Positions 1-12,832 of a stretch of 64,000 nt of DNA are shown here, one piece after another; position 1 is the stretch's first letter; each line of letters begins with the position of its first letter. The translations under genes and the position numbers were made by a program. Under the pieces are notes generated by a model that was given only the letters and a program-made list of their open reading frames with translations, was not told the origin of the DNA and did not search any database. This DNA comes from Mimachlamys varia (taxonomy: Eukaryota > Mollusca > Bivalvia > Pectinida > Pectinidae), in contig OX392534.1 of assembly GCA_947623455.1 (NCBI GenBank), positions 5,838,001 to 5,902,000 of the forward strand. The letters are read 5' to 3'.

Positions 1-80
1 CGATAGGAGGGAGGGACGTACCAATAGGAAGGAGGATGTACCGATAGGAGGGAGGGATGTACCGATAGGAGGGAGAAATA
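1..80. repeat. 21-bp minisatellite cut by the window edge
   Basis: Four tandem, slightly diverged units of about 21 bp (GATAGGAGGGAGGGATGTACC). The array probably continues to the left of the window. Confidence 0.85.
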
Positions 81-2857
81 TACACACAACAAGAGGACAA
101 GACGAAGCAACTACATGTCCCTGTCTGCTTCATATAGAAACTGAGGATAGTTCGTTGTTGATGCCAGATTCAGACTCAGATCCACTTTATATTCCATAGA
201 CTTGCTCTTATTGAAGTTACCAGAAAGATGGTATTTTCTCAATCCCAGCTTGTATTAATTTGTAGGTTAATATCATCTATTACAGTATTTTGGATGGGCC
301 AAGTGGCCATGTCAAAGGAAAAATAATCGAAGTACCTACTCCACACATACAAACAATTAATAAAAGTAAAACCGCTGTGTTAGTCCATCGTGTTATTTCT
401 CCTGTTTCTAAAACAAGGATGTGGTGTTTACTTGTTTATTAGATTAAGATATATACATATATATACTGCTAATGTCAGGATCCCTACCTGCCTAACCCTT
501 CACATAAAAAAACACTGAAGATTACACTCAATTACAGTAATAAGGTGCAAAGTAAATCTTTGGGGCCATTAATGTTTTTGAAGTAGGGTTACTATGGCAA
601 CTGTTTGAGAATACCAACTCTGTAAGCCACTAGGTCGTTAGGCCTCTATTGAATACCACCACTGGGTAGTGTGCTGGGGAGACCCCCACAATATTACAGT
701 CGAAGCTAAGGGTACTTGGTTCAAGTCCCGTATTTCCTGTTATATTGTTCCAACAGGTTGATTTTGAAGATTCCTTGGTCGAGTATTGACAGGGATTTTA
801 CACCAGCTAGTGTTATAGGCTGTTCTGTATCAACATCATAAGGGCTGTCATCACAGATGATGATGGTTAGGAGAGGCCTAGATAATGGCCGACTACAGTG
901 TGGTAATAGTAATGGCAGTGCAAGGGAAGGCTCCTCAGCTAGGTGTTTGTGTAATAGGACTTGTGTGGGAAATGTTTATATCAAGTCTGGTCCAGTAGAT
1001 ACATACCCTATCCTTGGCCACATGGTGGTCCTGAGGATGCCCACCACTACTATACCCCACTCAATCCTCCACATTACCAAACAACTTGTCTACCACATGT
1101 TGGTGTGTTGTTCCACTTCGCCCTTAGACCCTCCACCAACACCACAATATTTACACAGGGAGGGGCTCTGGCCAGTGTAATATTTGTACAGCAGAGTGGA
1201 CCATTTCATGGTTTATTTGCTCCCAAGTACCATTCACTTACTTCATTGGGGAGAGAGCATGATCTGGATACATTGGAGATGGAGTGGTGGTGGTGGGGGG
1301 GGGGGGTTCATTGTGGATAGGTAGTGAAAAGGGAGCACATGGGAGATGGTGAGGGGGTAGAAGGCAATTTTTTTTGTAGATGACCATAGGTATCAGAGGA
1401 GAGCTGGGATACATTTATGTAGAGGAAAAGTTGGATATGTTAAATAGGGAGTTTCAGGAAGGGGGAGGGGGCAGGGGCAATTTGTGAAGTTGGTGTAAAA
1501 TAAATTAAATGTAATGTTGGTTGTATAAGGCTAAAGTGATTGTCCACTTAAAAGCCCACTCGGTCTGCTGTATTTATTGATCTACAGGAAGAGGTCTTGT
1601 GAGGAGTGTTATTAGGGGACAGTGGTATTTATAGCCCCCAGTATCAGGATTATAGTCTATATAACACAATGGTCATAAAGCCTACAGTGAATGAGGGGTC
1701 AGTACTCTGTCATTAGTATACATAATGATATATGTGGTAATTGCACTGCAGTAATCTACTGTTACTTAGTGTCCGGTAATGTGGACAGATAATTAACCTG
1801 TTGCTCTGACCGGCCTGTGATCTCTTGTTTATTTGTGTGTGACCTTCCTGCTTGTGGTAATTGCTCATTTGTCTGCAGGGCTTATTTCTCGTTTAATTAC
1901 CCGTGAGTGAGATTTGCACAGCAACACAGCAAAATCACAGATACCAGCTTCTCTCTTCATTGGAATCTGTACGATTTAACCCCACACAAACCTCCTACAC
2001 AGATTGTCACAAAAACAGATTTTACAGCAAAAGTCCAATTACAAAATACAACCCTGCCCCCGCTCATAAAATAAACACCTTGAAGAAAGAAGTTAGCACT
2101 AAAATGCTACAATGTCACAAAGCTGTCATATAAACTGCAAAAGTCACAATCTGCTCATTGTGACCACATCGAAGTCACTCATGTACATGTCAAAGTCAGG
2201 AAATTCCTCAACACAGCCCTGGTATACACAGAAAGTCAAAAGGAAATCACCCCACACAGCAGAGTCACAAATGTTACATATGGATTACAGATCATGAATT
2301 TATTACCAACACCAAGTAACTGGGATTTCACACATAGAATTTAAATAAAATAGGAATAAAAATTAAGATAAAGTGTGAGAAGGGAAAAGTTTCTGCTGCA
2401 CTGGTTAGACAGTAGGAACAAAGGAGACCATTACCAGTAAATATACCCTTCCAGTCCGCCCTTTATAGCGAGCTCAGATTGCAAGATCATCACTTTTGAC
2501 AGTATCCTCTTTTTTCACAGTCTGATCTGTGTGTAATTGGTAGCTTCGGCAGGAGACAATAAATTCTTGGCCTCTCTGTGGACATTTTATCTATCAGACA
2601 TATATCTTTGTATAAAATACACACACACATATATATACGTATAACTGACAGAGATGGATCAGTGGCCTTACAATCAATACCTAGCTATACAGCTTTTCAG
2701 AGATGCTTTTATGGAAAATTAATACAATTTCGTTCAAAAATTAACATACCGGTAACTAAAATGAATCATGACTCCTTTACAGTTTTTATTAATAAAACAG
2801 TTGGTAACCTATTTCTAAGATAAGAACTGCTATCTTGAAGTTTTGAAGGAAGTGCCA
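81..2857. other. No gene recognised
   Basis: AT-rich DNA with a G-run near 1297-1308 and short simple repeats. The short open frames show no domain, no splice context and no coding-like third-position bias. An RFX-type X-box sequence (GTTACTATGGCAAC) lies at 588-601. Confidence 0.6.
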
Positions 2858-3545
2858 CTAAGGTAATAGGGATGGGGAGCCAGAAGGCTTTCTGTCAGGT
2901 TCCTTTCCTCCAAGAAGGGAATAAGAATGGGGAGCCAGTAGGGTTTCGGTCGAGTTCCTTTCCTCCAAGACGGAAATAGGGATGGGGAGCCAGTAGGGTT
3001 TCTGTCGGTTCCTTTCCTCCACTAAGGTAATAGGGATGGGTAGCCAGTAGGGTTTCTGTCGGTTCCTTTCCTCCACTAAGGTAATAGGGATGGGGAGCCA
3101 GAAGGCTTTCTGTCAGGTTACTTTCCTCCAAGAAGGGAATAAGAATGGGGAGCCAGTAGGGGTTTCGGTCGAGTTCCTTTCCACCAAGACGGAAATAGGG
3201 ATGGGGAGCCAGTAGGGTTTCGGTCGAGTTCCTTTCCTCCAAGACGGAAATAGGGATGGGGAGCCAGTAGGGTTTTGGTCGAGTTCCTTTCCTCCAAGAC
3301 GGAAATAGGGATGGGGAGCCAGTAGGGTTTCTGTCGGTTATTTTCCTCCAATGAGGTAATAGGGATGGGAACTAGAAGGGTTTTGGTCGGGTTCTTTTTC
3401 CTTAAGATGGAAAAGTGGGGTTTCGGTCGGGATCCCCCCCCAAAGATGGGAATAAGAATGGGAGCCAGTAGTGTTTTGGTAGGGTTCCTTTCGTAAGAGA
3501 AGGGAATAGGGTAAAAGTCCATAGTTTCTGTCAGGTTCCTTCATC
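2858..3545. repeat. 55-bp minisatellite, about 12 units
   Basis: Tandem units of about 55 bp with the core GGGATGGGGAGCCAGTAGGG and TTCCTTTCCTCC. Divergence increases toward the right end, where units become degenerate (3400-3545). Several long minus-strand open frames here are a by-product of the repeat. Confidence 0.93.
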
Positions 3546-6500
3546 AGAGATTAGAATACAGTCAAGAGAGTTCATGCCTGGTCCTGTAGTGAATAGTGAT
3601 GGGGCTCCATGGCCTGTTAGCTTTCATCAGAGATAATTACATGAATACAGATAGGAATAAGTAGGTTTCATAAATAACTTTTGAAATATAGAATTATATA
3701 CCAGTTTGCAAGACCCTGTGGCATGGCAGCACTCGTGTGACACAACAGCATTCAAACACAGCACTTCACTCTCATCACCTCTCTGTAATACCACAGAGTA
3801 GGGAATAGACCATTAATGTATACCCAATACACAGTTCATCAACTCTAAAACTCACAGCTAGCATCAGTGTTAATTGATGGCTATTCTCTATCAACAAGCA
3901 GAGTATATTGAAAAACAGATATTGTTTTTTGTCATCAGCTGTGATGATCAGTAACAGTATACCAGGGATCTCCAGAGGATAAAGGGAGTTTGGATGATTA
4001 TCTGCCAGAGATATGAGAAATAATTTCATATGTGGAAAGCAATAATGCATTAATCTCGTCACACCATGACTGGAATTGGTGTTGTGATGGATCACCGCCC
4101 TCCCTTCCTTTGTCCTCAGATCTGTGTCTGCTCTACCACATTTTCAAACCCTCAACTTCAAATCTAGACTTACTTGTACATAATAACTTGGACTTTCCAA
4201 AAAAAAAAAAAAATCCCAACATATTATAACGCATTATTTACTATCAACAGAAATCTGTAGGTTATCTGCAGGTTATTGTGTTGCCATGGTTACTGGTGAT
4301 GCCAGACTAAGCCAACAAGGAGGTCTTTGTGCTCAAAGTCAGAGGGAGATTCTTGCCTCAGTTTACAGAGCTTTGCAGGGATAAAACTACATTCTCTGAC
4401 GCTGAAGATGATGCTGTGTTTTACTAAAGCCTCCTATGGTGCGAGTAAACTTACCGCCATGTGCAGAAGTAACTGCTTAAATATATATATATTATACTGA
4501 TTAAAATCATTTGCTTCAAATTTATATTCCTGACTTGAAATTAGCTTTTCACACATTTCTAGTTTGTAAATCAGGAGTTGGTGTGATACATTGTAATTTG
4601 GTGTTTCTCAATTGAGTCTGTAGTCAACAATAGTTGATAATTTGATAGTTTCAACTTCCATTATGGATTTTGCACAAATTTTGGTTGCTATGGTAACCTC
4701 ATACATCCGCTCATTAGTGACAGCTAGGACAAAAGAAAGTTTTTATCTAAGGAGAAGGAGGGGGCATTGCTCACCGCTGTGAAGGAAGATCTCAGGAAAT
4801 TGTCTCTGGTTTTGTATTGTTGTAATCTTCATTAGTTCCCAAGTAATGCATTGTCTTCTGGGATAGTTTGGATCGATCAATCTTTGTTCCTCAATAAAGC
4901 CAATTCTGCTAAATGGCAAGTGTGAAATATAAAAATATGCCAGGCTGTATCCAGTATGGGGTGACTAGCTATGGTAAGACAAGTTTCTAGCCCTGCCTGA
5001 CAGATCTAGATCAAGCTGAGCCCAAATGTAAAAATAAATGGACTTGGGAAATTCATCTTATTATCAATTACAGAAGCTGTACCCAGCCAGGTTTCAATAT
5101 TTGTCTTGGTGAATCCCAGTTTAATGAAATTGACAGATTAGATGTTGTGAGCGTGACCACATGGGGGTTTCAATTGTAGAGCCCACTCAGGTCCTGCAGG
5201 GGCCAATTCTGACCAGGCCCTCTGATTATCTGATAGGGTCTGACACATGAAGGACTTCGTTGGGTCATGGGAAATAGAAAGGAGGCTTGGTGTTGGTACA
5301 GACTGGCCCTGGACACCAGCTGCCACTAGTAGGGGTGACCCTTATAATGGTGGCAGCTCTCAAGGCAAGCCAATCTGCTTGTTACAGGTTTAACTCTTGA
5401 AATCCAAAAATTTCATTATAAACTATTCCAACATGTGAATTAGAAGATCTCAAACGTTAATTTAGGGGTATAAGAGTTAGGAGTGCATTGAGGATGAAAA
5501 TGCTGTTCAATAGTATTAATAGGAAGTCAGGGACAGAGAGAATGTGTAGAGTTTGGGGGGGGGGGAGGGGCTGTAGTATCTATAGAGAAGGAATGAAGGT
5601 GTTGTATCAGACCAGACATGTACAGAAGATGGGGAGAAGGTGGCTGGCAGGGATGAAGGGGGGGGGGGGGGGTAAAATACCTATATGAGAGAGATATATG
5701 AAGTTCGGAGGACAATGGTTTTAATTAATGGGACTGACTGATTCATTCTCCCCTGAAATTTCATAATGAACTCTGCCATCCTCTGAATTGGAAGAGTTAA
5801 AATGTATCTTCAGAGTAAAGGAGTTGAAAGTGCATTGCAGAAAACAATAGTAATGAAAAGTTTAAAGGATTGAAGAGATGGATGGGTATAATATGTGGTG
5901 GGAAAAGATTGCGCTAGGATAACAGTTGAAAAATGGAAAGGATAAGCATTAATTTGAAGAGAATATAGCTAGGATGGATAACTCTGAAGACACTTGATCT
6001 TGATATAATAAACTCTAAAGGACTGCATTGTTAGATGTAAGCAAGAGAACTGATTCTATTGTTTTATACCATTAAAATATGCTATTTATTTCCTGTTAAC
6101 CAGATTAGCAAGTGAATGGTGTTAGTTACACTGGTCATGGCTGAGCTATTTGTGTTGTGTGGGAGAGGAGTGGTGTGATGTGTATTTGACCTGATTCTCT
6201 GGGTCCTATCTAATTGTGTTGGAGGTCAGGCCTAATTAGGGCTGACAGGACATGTATATAGTGAGGCTGGTGTAATTGGTACAGAGTGGTGTGTATTTCA
6301 TAGGGGCAGAGATGTAAACAAACATGCTCAACCAGTCATGATCTCTGAAGTAAACGAAACAAGTTTATAATTCTCAACAACCAAGCATTGTAGGAAAGTA
6401 TATTGTTTTGTACATTAAATTGTATGTAAAAAAAAAACAACAGCAATGATATTGCTTGAAATGAACTTTAAAGTACTATTATAAGTTACCAATATTTTCA

Positions 6501-9500
6501 TATTGAAATATATAGTAGCATTTATCCTGTACATGTTTGGCTTATAATAATTCCGTAATATTCATACTGTCCAAATCTATCTGTATGAAAGCTTGTTACA
6601 GTTAAATGTATATAAGTGCACTTTCTATCTTATTGAAATTTTGTTCTCCTTCAACTTAGGCTGTTTGTAAAATATTACCTGTAAAGGGCAGACAGGTATA
6701 TTGAAATGTCAAAGACATTTTTGGTTAGATTTCAGTCCGACTTTAATGGGGGATATATGTATAACACGTTACATTATCCCTGTCGTAGATGGGCAGATAA
6801 TGTACACTTAGGCATCATTTAGCTGTCTGTGGCTGCGTAGTGGCGGGGCAGGCCTTGTGATATCCACTCAGACACGTCTCCTGGTCTGCCTGTAGGCTTG
6901 ATTACAGCAGTCTATCGTGAATCTCCCATACAGCCTCATTGATTTGATTTGAACACCTAGCAATATAAAAACACCAGCCCAGACAAATTCTCAGCATCAC
7001 GTATTGCTGTATGTACTGATTGAACAACTTTCCAATAAATTCATTTCATGTACCGACCTTGAGAAGTTTTAACAAAACAAAAAAAATGACAAAATCATTG
7101 TCAACAAAACTATTTTCTTGTTAAGAATGATTGAGTTATTTCCCTTGAGTTGGATTGCCAGTGGTACAAGTAGCTGTATTTGAGTTGTCTCCCCTGAATA
7201 AGTTATGTAAGACTGATAGTAATTTTCTCTTCGTTCGACTGTATTGTACTATATTTATTTCTTCACAAAGGTTATTATATATAAAATAAGAAATGCAAGG
7301 ACACATTATAAGTCATTTATGAAACTACATGTTTGCGAGTCTGTCATGACTGTATGCCCTTGTGTCACCTGGTCTCTGTGAGGAAGTAAATTTAGCTTAC
7401 ATTGTAATAAAAGGTCATACATGTATGTCAGGTCAAACTTGATAAGGTCACACACTCAATATTTTCATTTCACTTTATTGATAATAATCACATTGTCTTG
7501 AAGTCCATTTTTCCTGCCATGACAGTTTTGTCAATGTTGAGATTTCAGGACTAGTAGCTTATTAAGTCACATACCCAGTAACATGATTTATCTGTAAATA
7601 AGCTTTTCAAATCTTGAAAAATATGCCACACTATGTTGCTTTCTTTTATTATTTCTTCACCACAACAATTTTCGGGGGGGGGGGAGGGGGGGGGATGCGA
7701 TGGAGGAAAACCTAAGATAAAAGGAAACAGGTGCTTACAATATTTGAAGTCTTGTAGTGTTAAGCTTATACATTGGATGGTATTGAGTTGTGATTGTAGG
7801 TCATGAGGTTTATACATACCTGTAGAAGTAGTGGTTGTAGTTTCCTGTGATATTTTTGTGGGAGTTATAAATTTATGTGATACTCGTGTTTATGTGATGT
7901 TTATTAACAGCAGAAAGATATGTTGGTGTAGATACAATCTCTGACAGGAAATGTTCTCCTTTTTCCGGCACCATTATCTTATCAGCTCATCCCTGGGGTC
8001 TGATTCAGTACCGCTTCAAGTTCTGATGAGTCCTGTACAACATCATAACCCACCATGGACAAGGGGAGATAAGTCTGTTGTATCTGAACAGCTGTCTGAG
8101 GTGGGAGGTTAGTGTCTCCCAGGCCTGACACCTGGGGGAGATAAAAGAAGACCATCCATTCACACCTCAGAGATCATATTTCTTCATTAGATAAAGTGTG
8201 ATAGACTAAGTGCCATATTTCCCCTATTTTTGTGACATGTGCACTTGTTTTTTAAGCTTTGTTATCTTAGGAGATGCTTCATGCATATCATAAAGATGAA
8301 TTTCTATTGAGAAACATCAGGAGACTACATATAACACTTTATTCCAATGGTAGGTTTGAATTTTTATTTAGTTTAAGGTGTGAATTTCACAGGTGTACTT
8401 TCTAATTATCAAAATATCACGATGAAACATGAAATTTCGTTAAGATGACAAGGTATTGAGGAACATCAGGTCGGGTCATGTTGATTAGCAGATGTTATGT
8501 TATAAGATGGGTATATACAGATATAAGGTACCTGCTTTGTGTGACTAGGAGGTATGTTATAAGATGGGTATATACTATACAGATATAGGGTACCTGCTTT
8601 GTGTGACTAAGAGGTAAACAGATTAGACCACCCAGAAACTTGTGTGGTTATAAAGTAAATCAAAAGTACCATAAGCTAAAACAAGTTCAATTTAAATATT
8701 AAAACAAAACAAAAAAACTTGTGGAATATGGGGGTTTTCTGGTCTTAGTTTTTTGCTGTTTGTATTAAGGTCACTCGGTTCCTTTGTCAATATCTATAGG
8801 AATTTCATGAAATTTCACTCAACTGTTTACTAGTGTATAAAGAACAAGTATTTTTGTTGTAATTGACCGAAAAACTGCAGAAATCTTTTTGGGGTGAAAA
8901 ACTGATATTTGCAGGGAAAACACCAGGAAGAGCGAAATCAACAACTAACATATTTCTTTTTGATGTATTACAAAGCTAACTTTATATAAACATATAAAAT
9001 AGAAAAGAAGGCAAATATTTTACGTTTCGTATAACTTTTATTCAACAAAACAAACAATTATATGTATGTTTTTCATCAACATTTTCAAATATCAAAACAT
9101 TGTGTGGATGAAAAACTGATTTTTTAAAGTTATGTTGTGAAGAAACAATCCTTATTTAACAAAGCATGAAAAAATTGAACCAAAAAACATTATTTCACTT
9201 AAAATTTGGGGAAAATAATCAGAATTATTGTTTTTTTTATTTCAATTGCCTCCCCTTTCACTGCAACTGCACTTAATTGTAGGAGGTATAGATTTTCCCA
9301 TATCACATAATGCGTTGAAAGTAGTGATATACTAGGTTTATCGATTGCTTTAGCCTGATTTGAATGTATCCGCTCGCCTGGTATCAGATTACACAGAATA
9401 TAGTTTATAACTAGCATTTATGACATTAATTGAATAGTGATATCATCAGACCATGTTGCATTAAATATCGAATAAATATAAAGCAATGTGTTTATTTTAA

Positions 9501-11340
9501 TGATGCAGTTGTAAAGAATTGAAGTGGACATTCTATACATGTAGGTTGTCTTGGTGTTTACATTACTAAGCTTAGGCGAGTGGGGAACTCGCTTATAATG
9601 AAAATCAAATCATGACATCGTTGTAGATAAAAACACAAAAGCGTGTTACTAGTTCCACGTCCTTGTATTCACTCCAAAATGTATGTTTTACATAAACAGA
9701 TTTCTGATAAATGGGAATAACTCAAATACATTGGAGTTACTGATTACCTCCCCTATACCATACTGTATTGTTAACACAACACGTTTACATAAAATCAGGT
9801 TGATATAGTCGATAATTACGCAACCAACTTAACCTTCTAGCGTTTACATTGATTCTAGCAGACGCTTGGGTCTTTGCCGGATTGCAAATTGCATGATCAT
9901 CGGCGTATGTACGGTGAATTTCTTACCCACGATAGGTATGAAATTTGATATCCGTCAAAGCGGCCATGTTTTTGCCAAGAACGATAATCAACGGACCGAG
10001 AGACCTTAAGTGCTAGTTGATTAACCTACCTAATAACTGCAATGAAAAGTACATTAGATTATAATAAGGATGTTAATAATCATTTAATTTCAACTAGACT
10101 ATCAGATGCTGCCATCATTGTCAATGTAAATTTATAGGTAGGTTTCATTTTGATACATCACTAATGAATGATACATGAAAAGATTACAATGAATTCTAAA
10201 CACATTTTTGAGTCCATTGAAACTTTTAAAATAAAACTTATGAAAAAGACTGACTCTGACTCAGACTGACACTGAAAAAGCTTTGTGAAACTGTTAATAT
10301 CCTCAGTCTCTTTGTTAGTGAACCAGGGTTTTCTTCCTCAAGCTAATAAGCATGTTCACCTAGCATTTGTTCTGAGTCACCATCTCAGTTTGGGATCACA
10401 AGTCAGAGGTCACATGTCAAGGATCATATCATTGGGTTCAAGGGTCACAAGGTCACTAGAGGGACAGACAAGAGTGATAATTGAATAATGGGCAACTGAC
10501 CATAAAGATGTCCCATGTTAGCCACTCTATCACTTAGAAGGTGCTAACTGACCTATAAATAACCTCTGGTCATCAATAACACTGACCACCAAGTGGACAT
10601 CACTAGACTTCCCACCTTTCCTACCTAGTGTCCTGTGTCCTAAATAGGTGTATAGCTTGATACAGGCAAGTCGGCCATTTACTGAACAATGTACCGCTAT
10701 TACCCACCAGCTGAACAGTGTGGGTACGGTAAGGAGTTCAAAACGTAATTACTCATTTCTATCAATACAATGAAACAAATTGATTCCTCAAATGTTACTG
10801 GTCTCTGGTTGTGTGCTGTCTTAATTTGCACCTGTGTTATGATAATGAGACATTTCACTTTCTTAGCTACCTGTACAGAGTTTTTTTGCATTTTAACCCA
10901 CAGTATACCTGTGCACAGTAAACATGCAAGAAGATGGGATAGCCTCTCAATTTAAACATATAATGATGGTAAACAATGATTCAGGCATTTAATACCTCAC
11001 ATATCAGCTGACTATAGTGGAGTGAAATCAGATATTTGATTTGTCGGTTCATTGGGTACATGTGTTACCCACGACGTCGCTTGAGGTGAATAAATCCTTT
11101 GTTATCATATCCACACAGAAAGGTTTATTGGAACTTTCTCATGCTGATATTGCAGTATAGGATTCATGGTTTTTCTGAGGTGGAAGTCTTTTTTTAGTTT
11201 TTAGTCTGACCTTGCTGACCTTCATCCTGATTTGAAGGTGGTGCCCTCTAAGACCATTTTTCCATTATGATCCGTGTTATTAATGTCCTGTCAGGGTATT
11301 GATCTCTGAGTGTAGCTACTGATCAGGGAGGAGGGTCTAT
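3546..11340. other. No gene recognised
   Basis: About 7.8 kb of AT-rich sequence without a supportable exon. It contains G-runs (5556, 5660, 7673-7694), a 60-bp tandem duplication (8496-8615) and an X-box-like GTTGCTATGGTAAC at 4684-4697. It may be intergenic or part of a long 5' intron; the sequence does not decide. Confidence 0.6.
8496..8615. repeat. Direct tandem duplication, about 60 bp
   Basis: Two copies starting ATGTTATAAGATGGGTATAT and ending in CTGCTTTGTGTGACTA with few differences. Confidence 0.85.
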
Positions 11341-11505
11341 GGTTAGCCAAGGGAGACAGTATGGAGGGCTAATGGTTAGCCAAGGGAGACAGTATGGAGG
11401 GCTAATGGTTAGCCAAGGGAGACAGTATGGAGGGCTAATGGTTAGCCAAGGGAGACAGTATGGAGGGCTAATGGTTAGCCAAGGGAGACAGTATGGAGGG
11501 CTAAC
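11341..11505. repeat. 33-bp minisatellite, five units
   Basis: Five virtually identical units beginning GGTTAGCCAAGGGAGACAGT and ending GGAGGGCTAAT. The high identity points to recent expansion. Confidence 0.95.
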
Positions 11506-12497
11506 CTAGAGGAAAGGGACAGGAAAGGAGACGACACTGACAGCCCTCCATCAGCTGTAAATTGGGTCGGATTTTCTTTGTCTTCAGGGAGAACAATGAC
11601 GCTGCTGTGACACAGATGGAAGCTGCTGTTTCATCAAGTTCTTTATCAGAAATATCCGAGATTCTTTAGAGATCATTATTAATGTAAAATATTGCAATAA
11701 AGTCTGTAAAACAAATGCAATTTCGCCTGCGAGACCTGACACTTGACTGGTGAGCAGTATATTTGGCCTATATTGAAATAAATAACAGTGTACTATGATT
11801 AAGGGATGTTGGTTTGATGCAGAAAAAATATGTTTATAAAGAACACGCTTACAACAAATTCATGGTTATAAAATGGTATGATCATTTCCTGCCAAATGCC
11901 CTATCGTTTGTATGCTATACATGTATAACAAACTATGCTTATAAAGAACTAATTTCCTTGGGCCCTTAATTAAGATTCATTATAAAAAAACGTGTTTTAC
12001 TGTAAAGCTTTCTGTTATCACCTTGTTATCTGGTCTTATAATATATCCCACAGACTGGCTCATAATACAGAAATTTCTTCGTGTTTTACCTGGTAAACTC
12101 TCGGTGTATTTATCATAATAAAAATGGTCTGCAGTACCAATATTCTGTACTTTCGTGACTTGATTGCATAAAAGTAGCTTTTTGTGCTGGTACAGTCCTG
12201 CCTAAAGTGCACGTGTGTTCTGATAGATGTACTGAGACAGCTCTGTCGTATTTAATTAAATTCGTAATTTGCTGCACATCAAAGCTACCAAAGGTCGAAG
12301 GTTAGACATTGGCTGCTGAAGGGATTTCTCGTATTACTATCACGCACTGCAGGATATGCTGACAGAATTAGTCACAAAACTGCATTCATACATTATTACA
12401 TGATTTTGTACATCAAGGAGTGCCAGCAGACCAGGTGTAACACAGACCACCCAGAAATGACACTGCAATAACAGTGTTAGGACATGGACAACGGACC
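11506..12497. other. No gene recognised
   Basis: AT-rich single-copy-looking sequence; nothing supportable seen. Confidence 0.55.
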
Positions 12498-12832
12498 GAT
12501 GTACCTGGTAAACACTTGGTGTATAAATACAGGGTGTTTTACCTGGTAAACACTTGGTGTATAAATACAGGGTGTTTTACTTGGTAAAGTCTTGGTGTAT
12601 AAATACAGGGTTTTTTACCTGGTAAAGTCTTGGTGTGTAAATACAGGGTGCTTTACCTGTCACCTCACCTGGTGTATAAATACAAGGTGTTTTACCTGGT
12701 AAACTCTTGGTGTATAAATAGGGGGGTTTTTACCTGTCACCTCACCTGGTGTATAAATACAGGGTGTTTTACCTGTCACCTCACCTGGTGTATAATACAG
12801 AGTTTTTACCTGCCACCTCACCTGTAAGTGTT
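12498..12832. repeat. About 38-bp minisatellite, eight or nine variable units
   Basis: Units combine TTTACCTGGTAAA with CTTGGTGTATAAATACAGGG; some carry CCTGTCACCTCACCTGG instead. TTTACC-TGGTAAA is a near-palindrome, so both strands contain donor-like TGGTAAA or AGGTAAA. Confidence 0.9.

Noticed and set aside
690..760. Possible tRNA or SINE B box (TTGGTTCAAGTCCCG)
   Set aside because: No matching A box or cloverleaf could be built upstream; a chance B-box-like match is likely.
2858..3544. Minus-strand Pro/Leu-rich open frames with a repeated RKPYWLP-like motif
   Set aside because: Produced by the 55-bp minisatellite; several overlapping frames are open at once, as expected for a repeat and not for a gene.
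5550..7695. Long G-runs as functional quadruplex sites
   Set aside because: Single homopolymer runs at several places (5556, 5660, 7673), more consistent with simple-sequence slippage or assembly noise than with a defined motif.
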